A DNA stretch of 38,780 bases from an uncultured Bacteroidota bacterium (GTDB taxonomy: Bacteria > Bacteroidota > Bacteroidia > Chitinophagales > Chitinophagaceae): contig CAIKYB010000014.1 in the NCBI GenBank assembly GCA_903831575.1, positions 1 to 38,780 on the forward strand, in the 5' to 3' direction. This document shows, piece by piece, positions 24,764 to 33,671 of this stretch. The position numbers were made by a program, and so were the translations under genes. Position 1 is the first letter of the stretch; each line of letters begins with the position of its first letter. A model generated the notes under the pieces. That model did not search any database, was not told where the DNA came from, and saw nothing but the letters and a program-made list of their open reading frames with translations.

Positions 24764-25597
24764 ATGATGATGTTCAACTATTCTAATGAGTTGGTGGAAA
24801 AAAACGGAATTTTCTTTTCGGAAAAAAAGACAGGGGTTTCCTATCCTCAAGAAGGAAATGAGGATTTATTTGAAATTGAGGAAAAAAGCTTCTGGTTTAA
24901 TCACAGAAATAATTGTATTTTAGAAACAGTAAAAAAAAACAACGGAAAACAAGAACTATTTGATGTGGGCGGCGGAAATGGCTTTGTCTCAAAAAAATTA
25001 CAAGAGAATCAAATACCAACAGTTTTGATTGAACCCGGATTAACGGGGTGTATAAATGCTCAAAAAAGAGGAATCAATAATATAATATGCGCTACATTAG
25101 AAGATGCTCAATTTTACAAAAATAGCATCTCTAGCATCGGCTTATTTGATGTTATAGAGCATGTGGAAGATGATGTATTCTTTTTAAAAAGCATTCATGA
25201 AAAATTAATGGAAGATGGACTTGTATATATTACAGTGCCAGCATATAAAAATTTGTGGTCGTCTGATGATATACATGCGGGACACTATAGAAGATACTCT
25301 TTAAAAGAATTAGAGAAAAAACTGAATCTTGCTGAATTTAAAATTGTATACAGCACCTATTTTTTCACAGTCTTACCCATTCCTATTTTTTTATTTAGAA
25401 CTATACCCTATTGGCTAGGTTTAAATAAAAAAAAGAAAGGTGTTGAGAATCACGAGAATGACCATAAGAAAAAATCTGGACTTATTTCTAATCTGCTAAA
25501 TAAAGTATGGGAAAACGAATTAACTAAAATCAGAAAAGAAAAAACCATGTCTTTCGGAGGCAGCTGCCTTGTGGTAGCTAGAAAAATAAATAAGTAA
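24764..25597 (+). CDS. Class I SAM-dependent methyltransferase-like protein (HYRRYS type)
   Basis: 277 residues. There are three consecutive ATG codons at the start (24764, 24767, 24770), so the exact start is uncertain. The N-terminus has EIEEKSFWFNHRNNCIL, a common prelude in this subgroup. Then come SAM motif I ELFDVGGGNGFVS (about 65-77), IGLFDVIEHVEDD (about 125-137), LMEDGLVYITVPAY and the hallmark DDIHAGHYRRYSLKEL. A hydrophobic patch near FFTVLPIPIFLFRTIPYWLG suggests membrane association. It is a paralogue of the 19446 protein, again near a polyprenyl-phosphate GT2. It follows the aminotransferase by 16 bases and precedes a membrane protein by 11. Substrate unknown. Confidence 0.85.
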   Translation: MMMFNYSNELVEKNGIFFSEKKTGVSYPQEGNEDLFEIEEKSFWFNHRNNCILETVKKNNGKQELFDVGGGNGFVSKKLQENQIPTVLIEPGLTGCINAQKRGINNIICATLEDAQFYKNSISSIGLFDVIEHVEDDVFFLKSIHEKLMEDGLVYITVPAYKNLWSSDDIHAGHYRRYSLKELEKKLNLAEFKIVYSTYFFTVLPIPIFLFRTIPYWLGLNKKKKGVENHENDHKKKSGLISNLLNKVWENELTKIRKEKTMSFGGSCLVVARKINK

Positions 25598-25608
25598 AAA
25601 TTTAAATT

Positions 25609-26910
25609 ATGTTTAAAGTTCGGCAGAATCAAATCAATTTTTTATTACTTCTTTTGGCATTAATTAGTATTTTAATAACTTCTTCAAATTCAGTTTTCTG
25701 GAATGATGATTTTAATTTACTAGATACTATTTCGGATCAGGGTTTTTTCAAGCAAAGTTATGATATATACTATACTTGGGACGGCAGAGTTATATCTCCT
25801 TTATGTATGTTAAGAAATTTTTTATTGTATTATGCACCTGTTCAAACATTGCCTTTTCTTGCTTTAGTAAGTATTTTTATTTCAACATGGCTGATATCGA
25901 AAATCTTAATAGTATTAAATATTGTTTCATACGAATGGGTTATTATTCTGCTTTTTGGAGTGTTGTTATGGATTGGATATAGCCCACATATCGCTAGAAG
26001 TGTTTATTGGGTTACGGGATCTTATTATGAGTTTGCCAACTTGCTGATTTTTTTATGGATATATTCATATCTGAAAACTGGACAAAATAAATTTTTATTT
26101 TTATTGTTAACTTTTACGGTTGTTGCATCAGGAGTGAATATTGCCATTATTATTTTTTCAATAATTTTCTTTTTTCATTTGTTTAACATACGAAGATTTG
26201 ATTTTAAAAAAGATTTTTTCATGCTATTAATATTTGTAATAGCATTTTGTTTGTCAACTTTTGCACCTGGAAATTTTTTACGAGCTAAATCAAATTATAA
26301 TACAGATATAAGGATTCACATTTCTTCTTTATTTCATAATTTTTTTATGGTGCTTAAAGAATATATCCTAATGAGTAAGTATCTCTGTATAGGAGCGGTA
26401 TTATTAGGAGTAGTACTTTATAATAAGTTTAGACTAGGCGCTAAGAATACAGATAATATTAAATTAGCATTAGTTTTCTTCCTGGTAGGCCTTAGTAGTG
26501 TCGCCCCATTTGTATTAGTTCCAGATGCGGCAAGCAAGCATACTTCTATACATTTTCAAACATTTATTTTTATAAGTCTTTTTTTATTCACAATAGGACT
26601 ATTAACCAAAATAAATTTAAGATTGCCATCCTGGACCAATGTTCTTTTGATTAATAGTATTGCCATAATTATAAGTTTAATTGCAATAAAACAATTTAAT
26701 ATAGGTAGAAAAGTAAAAGGTGATATTGAAAAAAGGTATTCATTTTTAGAAACTAAAAGAAATACGACTGACACGATATATCTAAAATTATTAAACCAGC
26801 CTGCATCTTTTTTTACAAACAGAGTGTGGGATATTAAAAATCCACCTGATGATTGCAATTTTATTTTAGAGCGCCACTTTCATACGGGTCCAATTTTGCT
26901 TATACAATAA
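25609..26910 (+). CDS. Polytopic membrane protein, possible GT-C-type glycosyltransferase (DUF6056-like)
   Basis: 433 residues with about ten hydrophobic helices. After helix 1 the loop reads SVFWNDDFNLLDTISDQGF followed by YTWDGRVISPLCMLRN; an acidic N-D-D after the first helix and a D-G-R are typical of GT-C-like membrane proteins and recall DUF6056, which I name from memory only. The tail (about 370-433) is soluble and ends with ILERHFHTGPILLIQ. It follows the methyltransferase by 11 bases in the same operon. It is a candidate partner for the Und-P-sugar enzyme at 21898, as ArnT is for ArnC, but no catalytic residue can be confirmed. A polymerase-like role cannot be excluded. Confidence 0.65.
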   Translation: MFKVRQNQINFLLLLLALISILITSSNSVFWNDDFNLLDTISDQGFFKQSYDIYYTWDGRVISPLCMLRNFLLYYAPVQTLPFLALVSIFISTWLISKILIVLNIVSYEWVIILLFGVLLWIGYSPHIARSVYWVTGSYYEFANLLIFLWIYSYLKTGQNKFLFLLLTFTVVASGVNIAIIIFSIIFFFHLFNIRRFDFKKDFFMLLIFVIAFCLSTFAPGNFLRAKSNYNTDIRIHISSLFHNFFMVLKEYILMSKYLCIGAVLLGVVLYNKFRLGAKNTDNIKLALVFFLVGLSSVAPFVLVPDAASKHTSIHFQTFIFISLFLFTIGLLTKINLRLPSWTNVLLINSIAIIISLIAIKQFNIGRKVKGDIEKRYSFLETKRNTTDTIYLKLLNQPASFFTNRVWDIKNPPDDCNFILERHFHTGPILLIQ

Positions 26911-26927
26911 TTTTTTTTAAAAAAAAC

Positions 26928-27180
26928 AGTTTAGGATACGCCTCATCATTTGATGGATTAAGGGCAATAGCAATAATATTATTAATGCTACTTGATGCCT
27001 AATTATTTGGATAAAAATAGGCTACTTGAACCCTTTGTCTTTTTTGCTCTTTAACGATTTCTGGTTACAACTTTTTTATTCGAAGAATTTCAAAAATAAA
27101 ATCATGTTTCTTTTCTAGGTGTTTACATAAGAAGAACATTGCATTTATTTCTAGCATTGTATGTTTTATTAAAACTATAA
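26928..27180 (+). pseudogene. Decayed N-terminal fragment of an OafA-type acyltransferase
   Basis: One frame (26928-27002) reads SLGYASSFDGLRAIAIILLM then LLDA and a stop, matching the 'SLDGLRAIAI-x-x-V-x-x-FH' opening of acyltransferase family 3. A second frame (27037-27180) reads VFFAL, stop, RFLVTTFLFEEFQK, stop, then NHVSFLGVYIRRTLHLFLAL. This matches 'VFFVLSGFLITTLLL..EFQK' and 'FYIRR-x-LRIFPAYY', the next family blocks, in order. At least one frameshift and two internal stops make it dead, and the C-terminal two-thirds are gone. It fills the 289-base gap before the GT61 gene and is not a copy of the intact acyltransferase at 10829. Confidence 0.78.
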
Positions 27181-27199
27181 GATATTGTAAAAATCATTT

Positions 27200-28183
27200 A
27201 TGCTATTAGCGCCTTCTCATAAGATTAATTACTCTCCCCCTGACAATTTTGTTGAATCTGACCGGGCTTTATTTTATGATGAGAATTTTTCAAATACAAT
27301 TTCGACAATAGAAATGGCAGAAATTAAAAATGTTTTTATTTCTAATAAATTTTTATTTCAAGGGACGCGTTTACTTTATGAATTCACTTGTCATAATAAT
27401 GTTTCTACAAAAACATATTTAAAGAGCTTACTAAAAAAATACATTAGACCTACTCAAAATATTGATTCTGCAATTTTAGGAATACAAGATTGGGATTTAA
27501 ATTATTTTCATTGGATGACAGAAGTCCTGCCTGCTTTAATTGCCATGAATGCGCACCTTAAAAATATCCCAGTATTATTAAATTCAAATAGTGCAAAAAC
27601 AAAACATATAATTAATAGTTTGAATCTACTTCAAATCCCTTTTGTTTTACATGACATTTTTAATAAGACAGGTCGAGTATTAAATTTATATGCAGTAAAA
27701 GTACCTAGAGTAGCAGAATTTAATGAATCTTTAATACAAATCACCAGAGCTGCTTTTTACAAAAAATTAAATTTGGATGAAATTAAAATCCCATTTAGAA
27801 AATTACATGTTTCAAGAGGCAAAGCTAAAAGAAGGAAAATTATAAATGAAAATAAGTTAATTGATATTTTACAACACAATGGATTTCAAACAGTTTTTCT
27901 AGAAGATTATAGTCTTGAAGAACAGATCATACTTTTATCAGAAGCTAAAGTAATCATAAGTGCTCATGGAGCCGGACTAACTAATATAATTTTTATGAAT
28001 AAAGAAACAACTGTAATAGAATTAAAAGCTTATAATAATGATTATTGGTGTTTCTATTCATTAGCAAGACTATCAGGTCTTAAATATAAATACCTACTAT
28101 GTGAGAGTGATCATTATAATCACAGGAATGCTAACATAAGAGTAGATATTTCAAAAATAACAGAATTAATACATAAAGTATAA
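27200..28183 (+). CDS. GT61-like glycosyltransferase (DUF563)
   Basis: 327 residues. The core block DWDLNYFHWMTEVLPALIAM (about 96-115) is the usual 'NY-x-HW-x-x-E-x-LP' motif of GT61. PFRKLHVSRGKAKRRKIINE (about 198-217; the family 'R-x-x-Y-x-SR' region), LEDYSLEEQI and AKVIISAHGAGLTNIIFMN (about 252-270) complete the pattern. No signal peptide or membrane segment is seen, so it is cytosolic. Bacterial members occur in capsule and LPS clusters. The next gene, a methyltransferase, starts 33 bases later. It directly follows the dead acyltransferase fragment. Linkage and donor cannot be predicted. Confidence 0.88.
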   Translation: MLLAPSHKINYSPPDNFVESDRALFYDENFSNTISTIEMAEIKNVFISNKFLFQGTRLLYEFTCHNNVSTKTYLKSLLKKYIRPTQNIDSAILGIQDWDLNYFHWMTEVLPALIAMNAHLKNIPVLLNSNSAKTKHIINSLNLLQIPFVLHDIFNKTGRVLNLYAVKVPRVAEFNESLIQITRAAFYKKLNLDEIKIPFRKLHVSRGKAKRRKIINENKLIDILQHNGFQTVFLEDYSLEEQIILLSEAKVIISAHGAGLTNIIFMNKETTVIELKAYNNDYWCFYSLARLSGLKYKYLLCESDHYNHRNANIRVDISKITELIHKV

Positions 28184-28216
28184 AATCAATTTTTTTTAAT
28201 TTCATTAATTTATAAA

Positions 28217-28945
28217 ATGAAAAGCAACATAAGTAGAACATTTTTTTTACTGTACAACTTTACATATCAAATTAAAAAGTCTTTAAGATTAAAACTATTT
28301 GATCTAAAGGTTCTTAAATATTTATATCGATACCTAGTGGATAATCTCCATTCCAATTATTCAAATCTTGAAAACGAAATGCCATGGATTACCTATTCTA
28401 GTATCGACAAACTGAATAAGTTATTAAATATAGAAATGAAAGTTTTTGAATTTGGTTCTGGTGGTTCAACTCTTTATTATTCAAAAAGAGTTAAAGAAAT
28501 AGTTTCTGTAGAACATGAACCGGACTGGTATAATAATGTTGAAAATATAATTAAAGCTCAGAAGATAAAGAATATTAAAATTTTATTACGAAAAGCAGAA
28601 TCACATTACAATAGATCATTTTCGGATCTTCCATACTCTTCAACAATGGATAAAAAATATTCAGGGTTTGCTTTCAATAATTATGTAAATACCATTGACG
28701 AGTTTCCTGATCATTATTTTGATTTAATTGTAATTGATGGAAGGGCTAGACCATATTGTTTAAAGCATAGTCTTATAAAATTAAAGCAAGGAGGATTTAT
28801 TGTCTACGATAATGTTGAGAGGTTATCTTATCAGGACGAAACATTTTTTTCAATAAAAAATTGGAAAATACATACAGGATTTCATCCAGTAGCAGGAAGC
28901 TTGTCATTTAGTATTACTAATATTTATCAAAAACCTATTATCTAG
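28217..28945 (+). CDS. SAM-dependent methyltransferase-like protein
   Basis: 242 residues. Motif I is MKVFEFGSGGSTLYYSKRVK (about 74-93), followed by the acidic strand end IVSVEHEPDWYNNV, where the Glu would bind the ribose. DLIVIDGRARPYCLKHSL lies about 173-190, and GGFIVYDNVERLSY follows. This resembles a family of small sugar-locus methyltransferases with 'E-x-G-x-GGST'. It is unrelated in detail to the two HYRRYS-type proteins. Context between GT61 and GT2 genes suggests a sugar O-methyltransferase. A capping role recognised by the Wzt C-terminal domain is a hypothesis only. Confidence 0.8.
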   Translation: MKSNISRTFFLLYNFTYQIKKSLRLKLFDLKVLKYLYRYLVDNLHSNYSNLENEMPWITYSSIDKLNKLLNIEMKVFEFGSGGSTLYYSKRVKEIVSVEHEPDWYNNVENIIKAQKIKNIKILLRKAESHYNRSFSDLPYSSTMDKKYSGFAFNNYVNTIDEFPDHYFDLIVIDGRARPYCLKHSLIKLKQGGFIVYDNVERLSYQDETFFSIKNWKIHTGFHPVAGSLSFSITNIYQKPII

Positions 28946-28982
28946 TTAGACTATTTTTTAAATAATTTCAATTTGATTAGTT

Positions 28983-29873
28983 GTGAATACTCTCGTATCA
29001 ATTATAGTTCCATTATTTAATCGTGAAGATCTTATTGAAGAAACACTCCTTTCTTTATTAAATCAAACGTACGATAATATTGAAATTATAATTATTGACG
29101 ATCATTCTACCGACAATTCTTTTTTAATTGCTCAAAAGATAGCCAAGTCTTCTACAAAGGTGCGAGTTTATAAACGTCCATCAACACTTAAAAAAGGAGC
29201 AAACCCTTGTCGTAATTATGGTTTGTCTATAGCGAATGGAGATTTTGTAAAGTGGATAGATTCTGATGATTTATTGGATAAAAACGCCATTGAAATTCAA
29301 TTAAATGATATTCATATTTCAAAAAAAGATGTATCTGTTTGTAGGTCAAAAAAATTTGAAATTCAAAAAGAAAATTCAAAACGAAAATGGCTAAATGAAT
29401 GGGGTATTATTTCTAATGAACCATCTATAGTTAACTTTTGCTTCTATAAATTCATTTGGCATACTTGTTCCGGTCTATGGGATATAAGGTTTGTAAGAAA
29501 AAACATGAGTTGGGATTACGAGTTGAAAAATTCTCAGGAATGGCTTTTTCATTTAGAAGCGATTTGCAAAGGAGTAAAAATTTCAACTGTAAACGAATTT
29601 CTTTCTTTTATAAGAGTACATGAAGGAAGCATGAGCGATAAATCAAATAAGAAATCTAATTATTATTATCACGAATGCTTTGCTAGATATAAGGCAATTA
29701 TGATCTTGCTCAAACAGCGCCTCACCATAAATGAAGTTTACATAAAAATTTTAAAAAAAATGTTGTGGTACCATCTTTTTATTTTTTATAAAGGCAATCT
29801 CTTTATCGGTTTTAAAGCTTTGCGGTTTTATCCAATTCTATTTTTTAATTTAATAAAATTAATTATCACATAA
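28983..29873 (+). CDS. GT2 family glycosyltransferase
   Basis: 296 residues from a GTG start (28983), the only one that keeps the first beta strand (MNTLVSIIVPLFNRED). It has IIIIDDHSTDNS (35-46), NPCRNYGLSIANGDFVKWIDSDD (DXD at 93-96) and an SQEWLFHLEAICKG segment carrying the expected catalytic acidic residue. The C-terminal 80 residues are basic and hydrophobic (FYKGNLFIGFKALRFYPILFFNLIKLI), suggesting peripheral membrane attachment. It is followed after 16 bases by another GT2 gene. Donor unknown. Confidence 0.89.
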   Translation: MNTLVSIIVPLFNREDLIEETLLSLLNQTYDNIEIIIIDDHSTDNSFLIAQKIAKSSTKVRVYKRPSTLKKGANPCRNYGLSIANGDFVKWIDSDDLLDKNAIEIQLNDIHISKKDVSVCRSKKFEIQKENSKRKWLNEWGIISNEPSIVNFCFYKFIWHTCSGLWDIRFVRKNMSWDYELKNSQEWLFHLEAICKGVKISTVNEFLSFIRVHEGSMSDKSNKKSNYYYHECFARYKAIMILLKQRLTINEVYIKILKKMLWYHLFIFYKGNLFIGFKALRFYPILFFNLIKLIIT

Positions 29874-29889
29874 GCAACTTAATTATTTA

Positions 29890-30759
29890 ATGCCTCTAAC
29901 TTTTAGTATAATAATACCTACATTCAATCGGGCTCATATAATACATAGAGCCATTGAATGTTTACTTATTCAAAAATTTAAAGATTTTGAATTAATTATT
30001 GTAGATGACGGCTCTTCAGATAATTTAAAAGAGGTTGTACAGATTTATTTAAAAGATAGTAGCATTAAATATTATTATCAAGCCAATAAAGGTGTTTGTG
30101 CAGCAAGAAATTTTGGAGTAACGCAGGCAACAGGCGACTATCTCATATTTCTTGATAGCGATGATTTATTAAATGAAGATGCTTTAACTACTTATAATAA
30201 TGTCATCCAAAATAAAAAGTTTGATATTATTTATGGAGATATGATTTCAAAAAATTCCATCACCAACACGTCAAAGTATGTAAGTGCTCAAAATCCATAT
30301 AATAATGGTAAAGGTGTCGGGGTTTATATTCCAGGAGCATTTTCTATCAGCCGACATTTCTTTAATAAAATTGGAGGCTATGATGAAAAGATAAATTATG
30401 GAGAAAATACGGAACTGAAATTTAGAATTAATTATAATAATCCTAAGATTGCTTTTACTAAAAAGGAGACCTTAATATATGAAGCATCAACTGATGGGGG
30501 CAGTAAAAATTTAAAAAATATAATAAACGCTAACATGTATATTATTCAAAAACATCCCGAGTATTTCAAAAAAAACCCTAAGGTGCTTCAATTGTATTGG
30601 CAGAATATTGCGATTGCACAAATCAGGTTAAATCATTTTAATCAAGCAAAAAAAAATATTATAAAATCATGGATTTCTTATCCAAGAAGTTTTAATACAT
30701 TTATAAGAATGGTAATAATTCAATTTCAATTTTTATCAAAAATTATTTGGAGGCCATAA
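29890..30759 (+). CDS. GT2 family glycosyltransferase
   Basis: 289 residues. TFSIIIPTFNRAHIIHRAIE (4-23), IIVDDGSSDN (36-45), KGVCAARNFGVTQATGDYLI (67-86) and FLDSDD (87-92) form a canonical GT-A nucleotide- and metal-binding site. IGGYDEKINYGENTELKFR (about 155-173) carries the catalytic-base region. A short helical tail ends RMVIIQFQFLSKIIWRP. It is next to another GT2 on each side (16 and 4 bases), so three GT2 genes form a tight block. Specificity unknown. Confidence 0.9.
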   Translation: MPLTFSIIIPTFNRAHIIHRAIECLLIQKFKDFELIIVDDGSSDNLKEVVQIYLKDSSIKYYYQANKGVCAARNFGVTQATGDYLIFLDSDDLLNEDALTTYNNVIQNKKFDIIYGDMISKNSITNTSKYVSAQNPYNNGKGVGVYIPGAFSISRHFFNKIGGYDEKINYGENTELKFRINYNNPKIAFTKKETLIYEASTDGGSKNLKNIINANMYIIQKHPEYFKKNPKVLQLYWQNIAIAQIRLNHFNQAKKNIIKSWISYPRSFNTFIRMVIIQFQFLSKIIWRP

Positions 30760-30763
30760 TTTT

Positions 30764-31651
30764 ATGAAATTTTCTTTATTTATAATGACTTATTGTCGCC
30801 CCGAAATTTTAAAAATCACGATAAATAAATTAGTAGAGCAAACATGCCCTCCATCAAAAATATTAATCATAGACAATGATCCGCAAAAAAGCGCCTTACC
30901 TATTGCAAATGAATTATCTCATATCAATATTGAATACTACTCTATAGGATGGAATTCTGGTCCGGCAGGTGCAGCAAAAATCGGACTTGAAATCTTGTCA
31001 AAACAAGGATACGAATGGATTGGCTGGATTGATGATGATAATCCACCTCTTTTTAATGATAGTTTTGAAGTTTTATTAAAAATAGCGAAGACCGTACATA
31101 ATTGTGGCTGTGTTGGGGCTGTAGGTCAACGCTTTAATAAGTCAAACGGCTTAATGCTAAGAGTCCCCGATGTCGAATTAGAAAGCAATACTATTTTAGA
31201 CGTTGATAATATAGCAGGAGGTATGTGTAAAATTGTAAATGCCGAAGTGATAAACAAATTTCATGTTCTTCCGGATGAAAAGCTTTTTTATGGATTTGAA
31301 GAGCTTGATTTTGACATTAGGATAAAAAATATTGGCTATACTTTAATTGCAGATGCAGGACTATATAAGCGCAATCGTCTTTATCATAATCGTATGGGCT
31401 TTAAAATAATTAGAGGACAAAAAAAAGCAAATGACCGTTTATGGCGTGAGTATTATTCAACAAGAAATATTTTATTTATTCTCGCTAGAAATAAGTATTA
31501 TTCAGCTGTTTTTTTTACTTTTTTAAAATCAGTAGTTAAGATTTTTTATGGCTTTAAATTTGGGTTACAATACGGTTTAAAAAATTCAAAATTTATAACT
31601 AATGCAATAATTCATTTTATTATTAATAAAAAAGGGAGTTTAAAAATTTAA
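30764..31651 (+). CDS. GT2 glycosyltransferase, GlfT/rhamnosyltransferase-like
   Basis: 295 residues. The opening FIMTYCRPEILKITINKLVEQT (6-27), LIIDNDP (34-40), YSIGWNSGPAGAAKIGLEI (59-77) and WIGWIDDDNPPL (85-96) fit the subgroup that includes galactofuranosyl- and rhamnosyltransferases ('N-x-G-x-x-G..G-x-x-x-G' then W-x-DDD). NIAGGMCKIVNAEVI and LFYGFEELDFDIRIKNIG (catalytic E/D) follow, then YKRNRLYHNRMGFK and YYSTRNILFILARNK (the 'Y-x-x-RN' motif). This pattern is well conserved. The donor is more likely UDP-Galf or dTDP-Rha than a hexosamine, by analogy only. It is the last gene before a 122-base gap. Confidence 0.87.
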   Translation: MKFSLFIMTYCRPEILKITINKLVEQTCPPSKILIIDNDPQKSALPIANELSHINIEYYSIGWNSGPAGAAKIGLEILSKQGYEWIGWIDDDNPPLFNDSFEVLLKIAKTVHNCGCVGAVGQRFNKSNGLMLRVPDVELESNTILDVDNIAGGMCKIVNAEVINKFHVLPDEKLFYGFEELDFDIRIKNIGYTLIADAGLYKRNRLYHNRMGFKIIRGQKKANDRLWREYYSTRNILFILARNKYYSAVFFTFLKSVVKIFYGFKFGLQYGLKNSKFITNAIIHFIINKKGSLKI

Positions 31652-31773
31652 GAATCCCATTTTTAATAAGTGGTTTTAAGTTTTTCAAATGACATTATAA
31701 TTTCACACCACCAAAGTAGTAACAGCAATAATAAGTAGCATGGTTTTAAAACTTTCAAAAATTAATTAAATAC

Positions 31774-33627
31774 ATGTGCGGTATTTTAGGCCATATCAGT
31801 AAACATCCTCTAGATGCTTTGATTTTCCAGACTGCATTATCAAAATTAATGCACCGCGGACCAGATGCAGTTGGAATTTGGAAAAGCGATGACAACTTAA
31901 TTACACTTGGCCATCAAAGACTTTCTATTCTTGACTTAAGCGAAATGGCAGCTCAGCCAATGGCTACCAAAGATTTAAATTTAGTAATAACATTTAATGG
32001 GGAAATTTATAATTATAAAGAAATAAGAAATGAACTAGAAAAAAAAGGATATACTTTCAAATCTAAAAGTGATACAGAAGTCATTCTTCATGCATGGAGG
32101 GAATGGGGTATTGCAGCAATTCAAAAATTTCAGGGCATGTTTGCTTTTGCTATCTATGATGCAATCAAACAAAAATTAATTCTTGTAAGAGATCGGGTTG
32201 GTGAAAAACCATTGTTTTATTCTTTACTAAATAATTCTTTTTCTTTTTCCTCAGAATTAAAAGCACTACTTCCCTTTCAACAGCATAATCCTAAAGTTAA
32301 CCACCAAGCTATGAACTGCTTGCTAGGAATGGGATATGTACCAAGAGACCTTTGCATTTTTGATGGGTATCATAAATTAAATCCTGCCCATTATCTAGAA
32401 TATGATTTAATATCAGGGCAACACCAAATTCATCAATATTGGGAACTCCCTCAATATCAAGATAGACATCAGAACGAAGAGCAACTAGCAGAGGAATTAG
32501 ATATTCTGTTAGCCAATGCTGTTAAAAAACAATTAGAAGCAGATGTACCTGTTGGAGTTTTATTAAGTGGTGGACTTGACAGCAGCTTAATTACAGCTTA
32601 TGCGGCTTCTTTCAAAAAAGATATCAAAACATTTACAGTAAGTTTTCCTGGATATGGTCAGTCAGATGAAGCTTCTTTTGCTAAGTCAATTGCAAATCAT
32701 TTTGGCACCACTCATATTGAATTAGAAACTGAAACCGCCAATCCTGAATTATTATTTTTATTATCTCACCAAATGGATGAACCAATGACAGATCCGTCAA
32801 TGGTACCCACTTTTTTACTCTCTAAAAAAATAAAAGAATATTGTACCGTTGCATTAGGGGGTGATGGCGGTGATGAATTGTTTGGTGGTTATAATCGCTA
32901 TCAACAATGGTTACAAATGCAAAAAATTTGGGGAAAAGTACCCTTTTCTTTTAGAAAAAAAATTTCATCTTTTGCCACAACTATACTTCCAGATGGATTT
33001 AGAGGCAAACATTATTTACAACAAATCGTTACTGATTTTAAACATGCTCTTCCAATGGAAGACGCCTTGTTTGATATAAAAAAACGTCGCATAATAGCAA
33101 ATGGATTTCTTCAAACATTTCCTACATCAGTTGTTAAAAAAGAATTCATGCAAGAGAGTGCTACTTTTGCAGAAAGAGCTATGCGCGCTGATTTTCATTC
33201 TTACTTACCAGATGATGTATTAGTAAAAGTAGACCGAGCTTCTATGTTAGCTTCTCTTGAAGTAAGAGCACCTATTTTAGATATACCTATTGTTGAATTT
33301 GCCTTTGCACAAGTCCCATCTTCACTAAAAGTGACAACGAAAAGCAAAAAAATACTTTTAAAAAAAGTAGCAAAAAATAAATTACCTAAAAATTTTGATT
33401 TTAATAGAAAACAAGGGTTTGTCCCTCCATTAGAATTGTGGATGAAAGAAAAAAAATGGGAAGAGTTTTTTAAAGATCATTTGTTCAATAAAAAAAATTC
33501 TTGGTGGAATTCAAAAGCTATTGAAAGTTTGTGGGCTGGCCAGCAAAAAGGACATTTTAACAAAGGAAGATTATTTACTTTACTTATGATTGAACTTTGG
33601 AAAAAGGAATACGGAGTAGAGCTCTAA
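31774..33627 (+). CDS. asnB: Glutamine-hydrolysing asparagine synthase family amidotransferase
   Basis: 617 residues, the family length. The N-terminal class II glutaminase domain has catalytic Cys2 (MCGILGHIS), HQRLSILDLS, TFNGEIYN and SDTEVIL. The C-terminal synthetase domain has the ATP pyrophosphatase loop VLLSGGLDSS, ALGGDGGDELFGGYNRY and KVDRASMLASLEVRAPILD. It is chemically able to make an amide from glutamine and a carboxylate. In glycan clusters such AsnB homologues (WbpS/VipC-type contexts) are thought to amidate uronic acids, but true asparagine synthesis cannot be excluded. A 122-base gap with no clear promoter precedes it. Confidence 0.93.
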   Translation: MCGILGHISKHPLDALIFQTALSKLMHRGPDAVGIWKSDDNLITLGHQRLSILDLSEMAAQPMATKDLNLVITFNGEIYNYKEIRNELEKKGYTFKSKSDTEVILHAWREWGIAAIQKFQGMFAFAIYDAIKQKLILVRDRVGEKPLFYSLLNNSFSFSSELKALLPFQQHNPKVNHQAMNCLLGMGYVPRDLCIFDGYHKLNPAHYLEYDLISGQHQIHQYWELPQYQDRHQNEEQLAEELDILLANAVKKQLEADVPVGVLLSGGLDSSLITAYAASFKKDIKTFTVSFPGYGQSDEASFAKSIANHFGTTHIELETETANPELLFLLSHQMDEPMTDPSMVPTFLLSKKIKEYCTVALGGDGGDELFGGYNRYQQWLQMQKIWGKVPFSFRKKISSFATTILPDGFRGKHYLQQIVTDFKHALPMEDALFDIKKRRIIANGFLQTFPTSVVKKEFMQESATFAERAMRADFHSYLPDDVLVKVDRASMLASLEVRAPILDIPIVEFAFAQVPSSLKVTTKSKKILLKKVAKNKLPKNFDFNRKQGFVPPLELWMKEKKWEEFFKDHLFNKKNSWWNSKAIESLWAGQQKGHFNKGRLFTLLMIELWKKEYGVEL

Positions 33628-33671
33628 AAATTCTATAATAGTTAATTCATTACTTTATTAATCAGTATAAA

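Noticed and set aside
26911..26926. T8-A8 stretch after the GT-C-like gene as a transcription terminator.
   Set aside because: It is self-complementary but has no GC-rich stem, and the downstream GT61 gene has no separate promoter that I can see.
31671..31759. Two similar 19-base stretches (TGGTTTTAA...TTTCAAA) 70 bases apart upstream of asnB.
   Set aside because: 16 of 19 matching bases in very AT-rich sequence is weak, and no regulatory context supports it.
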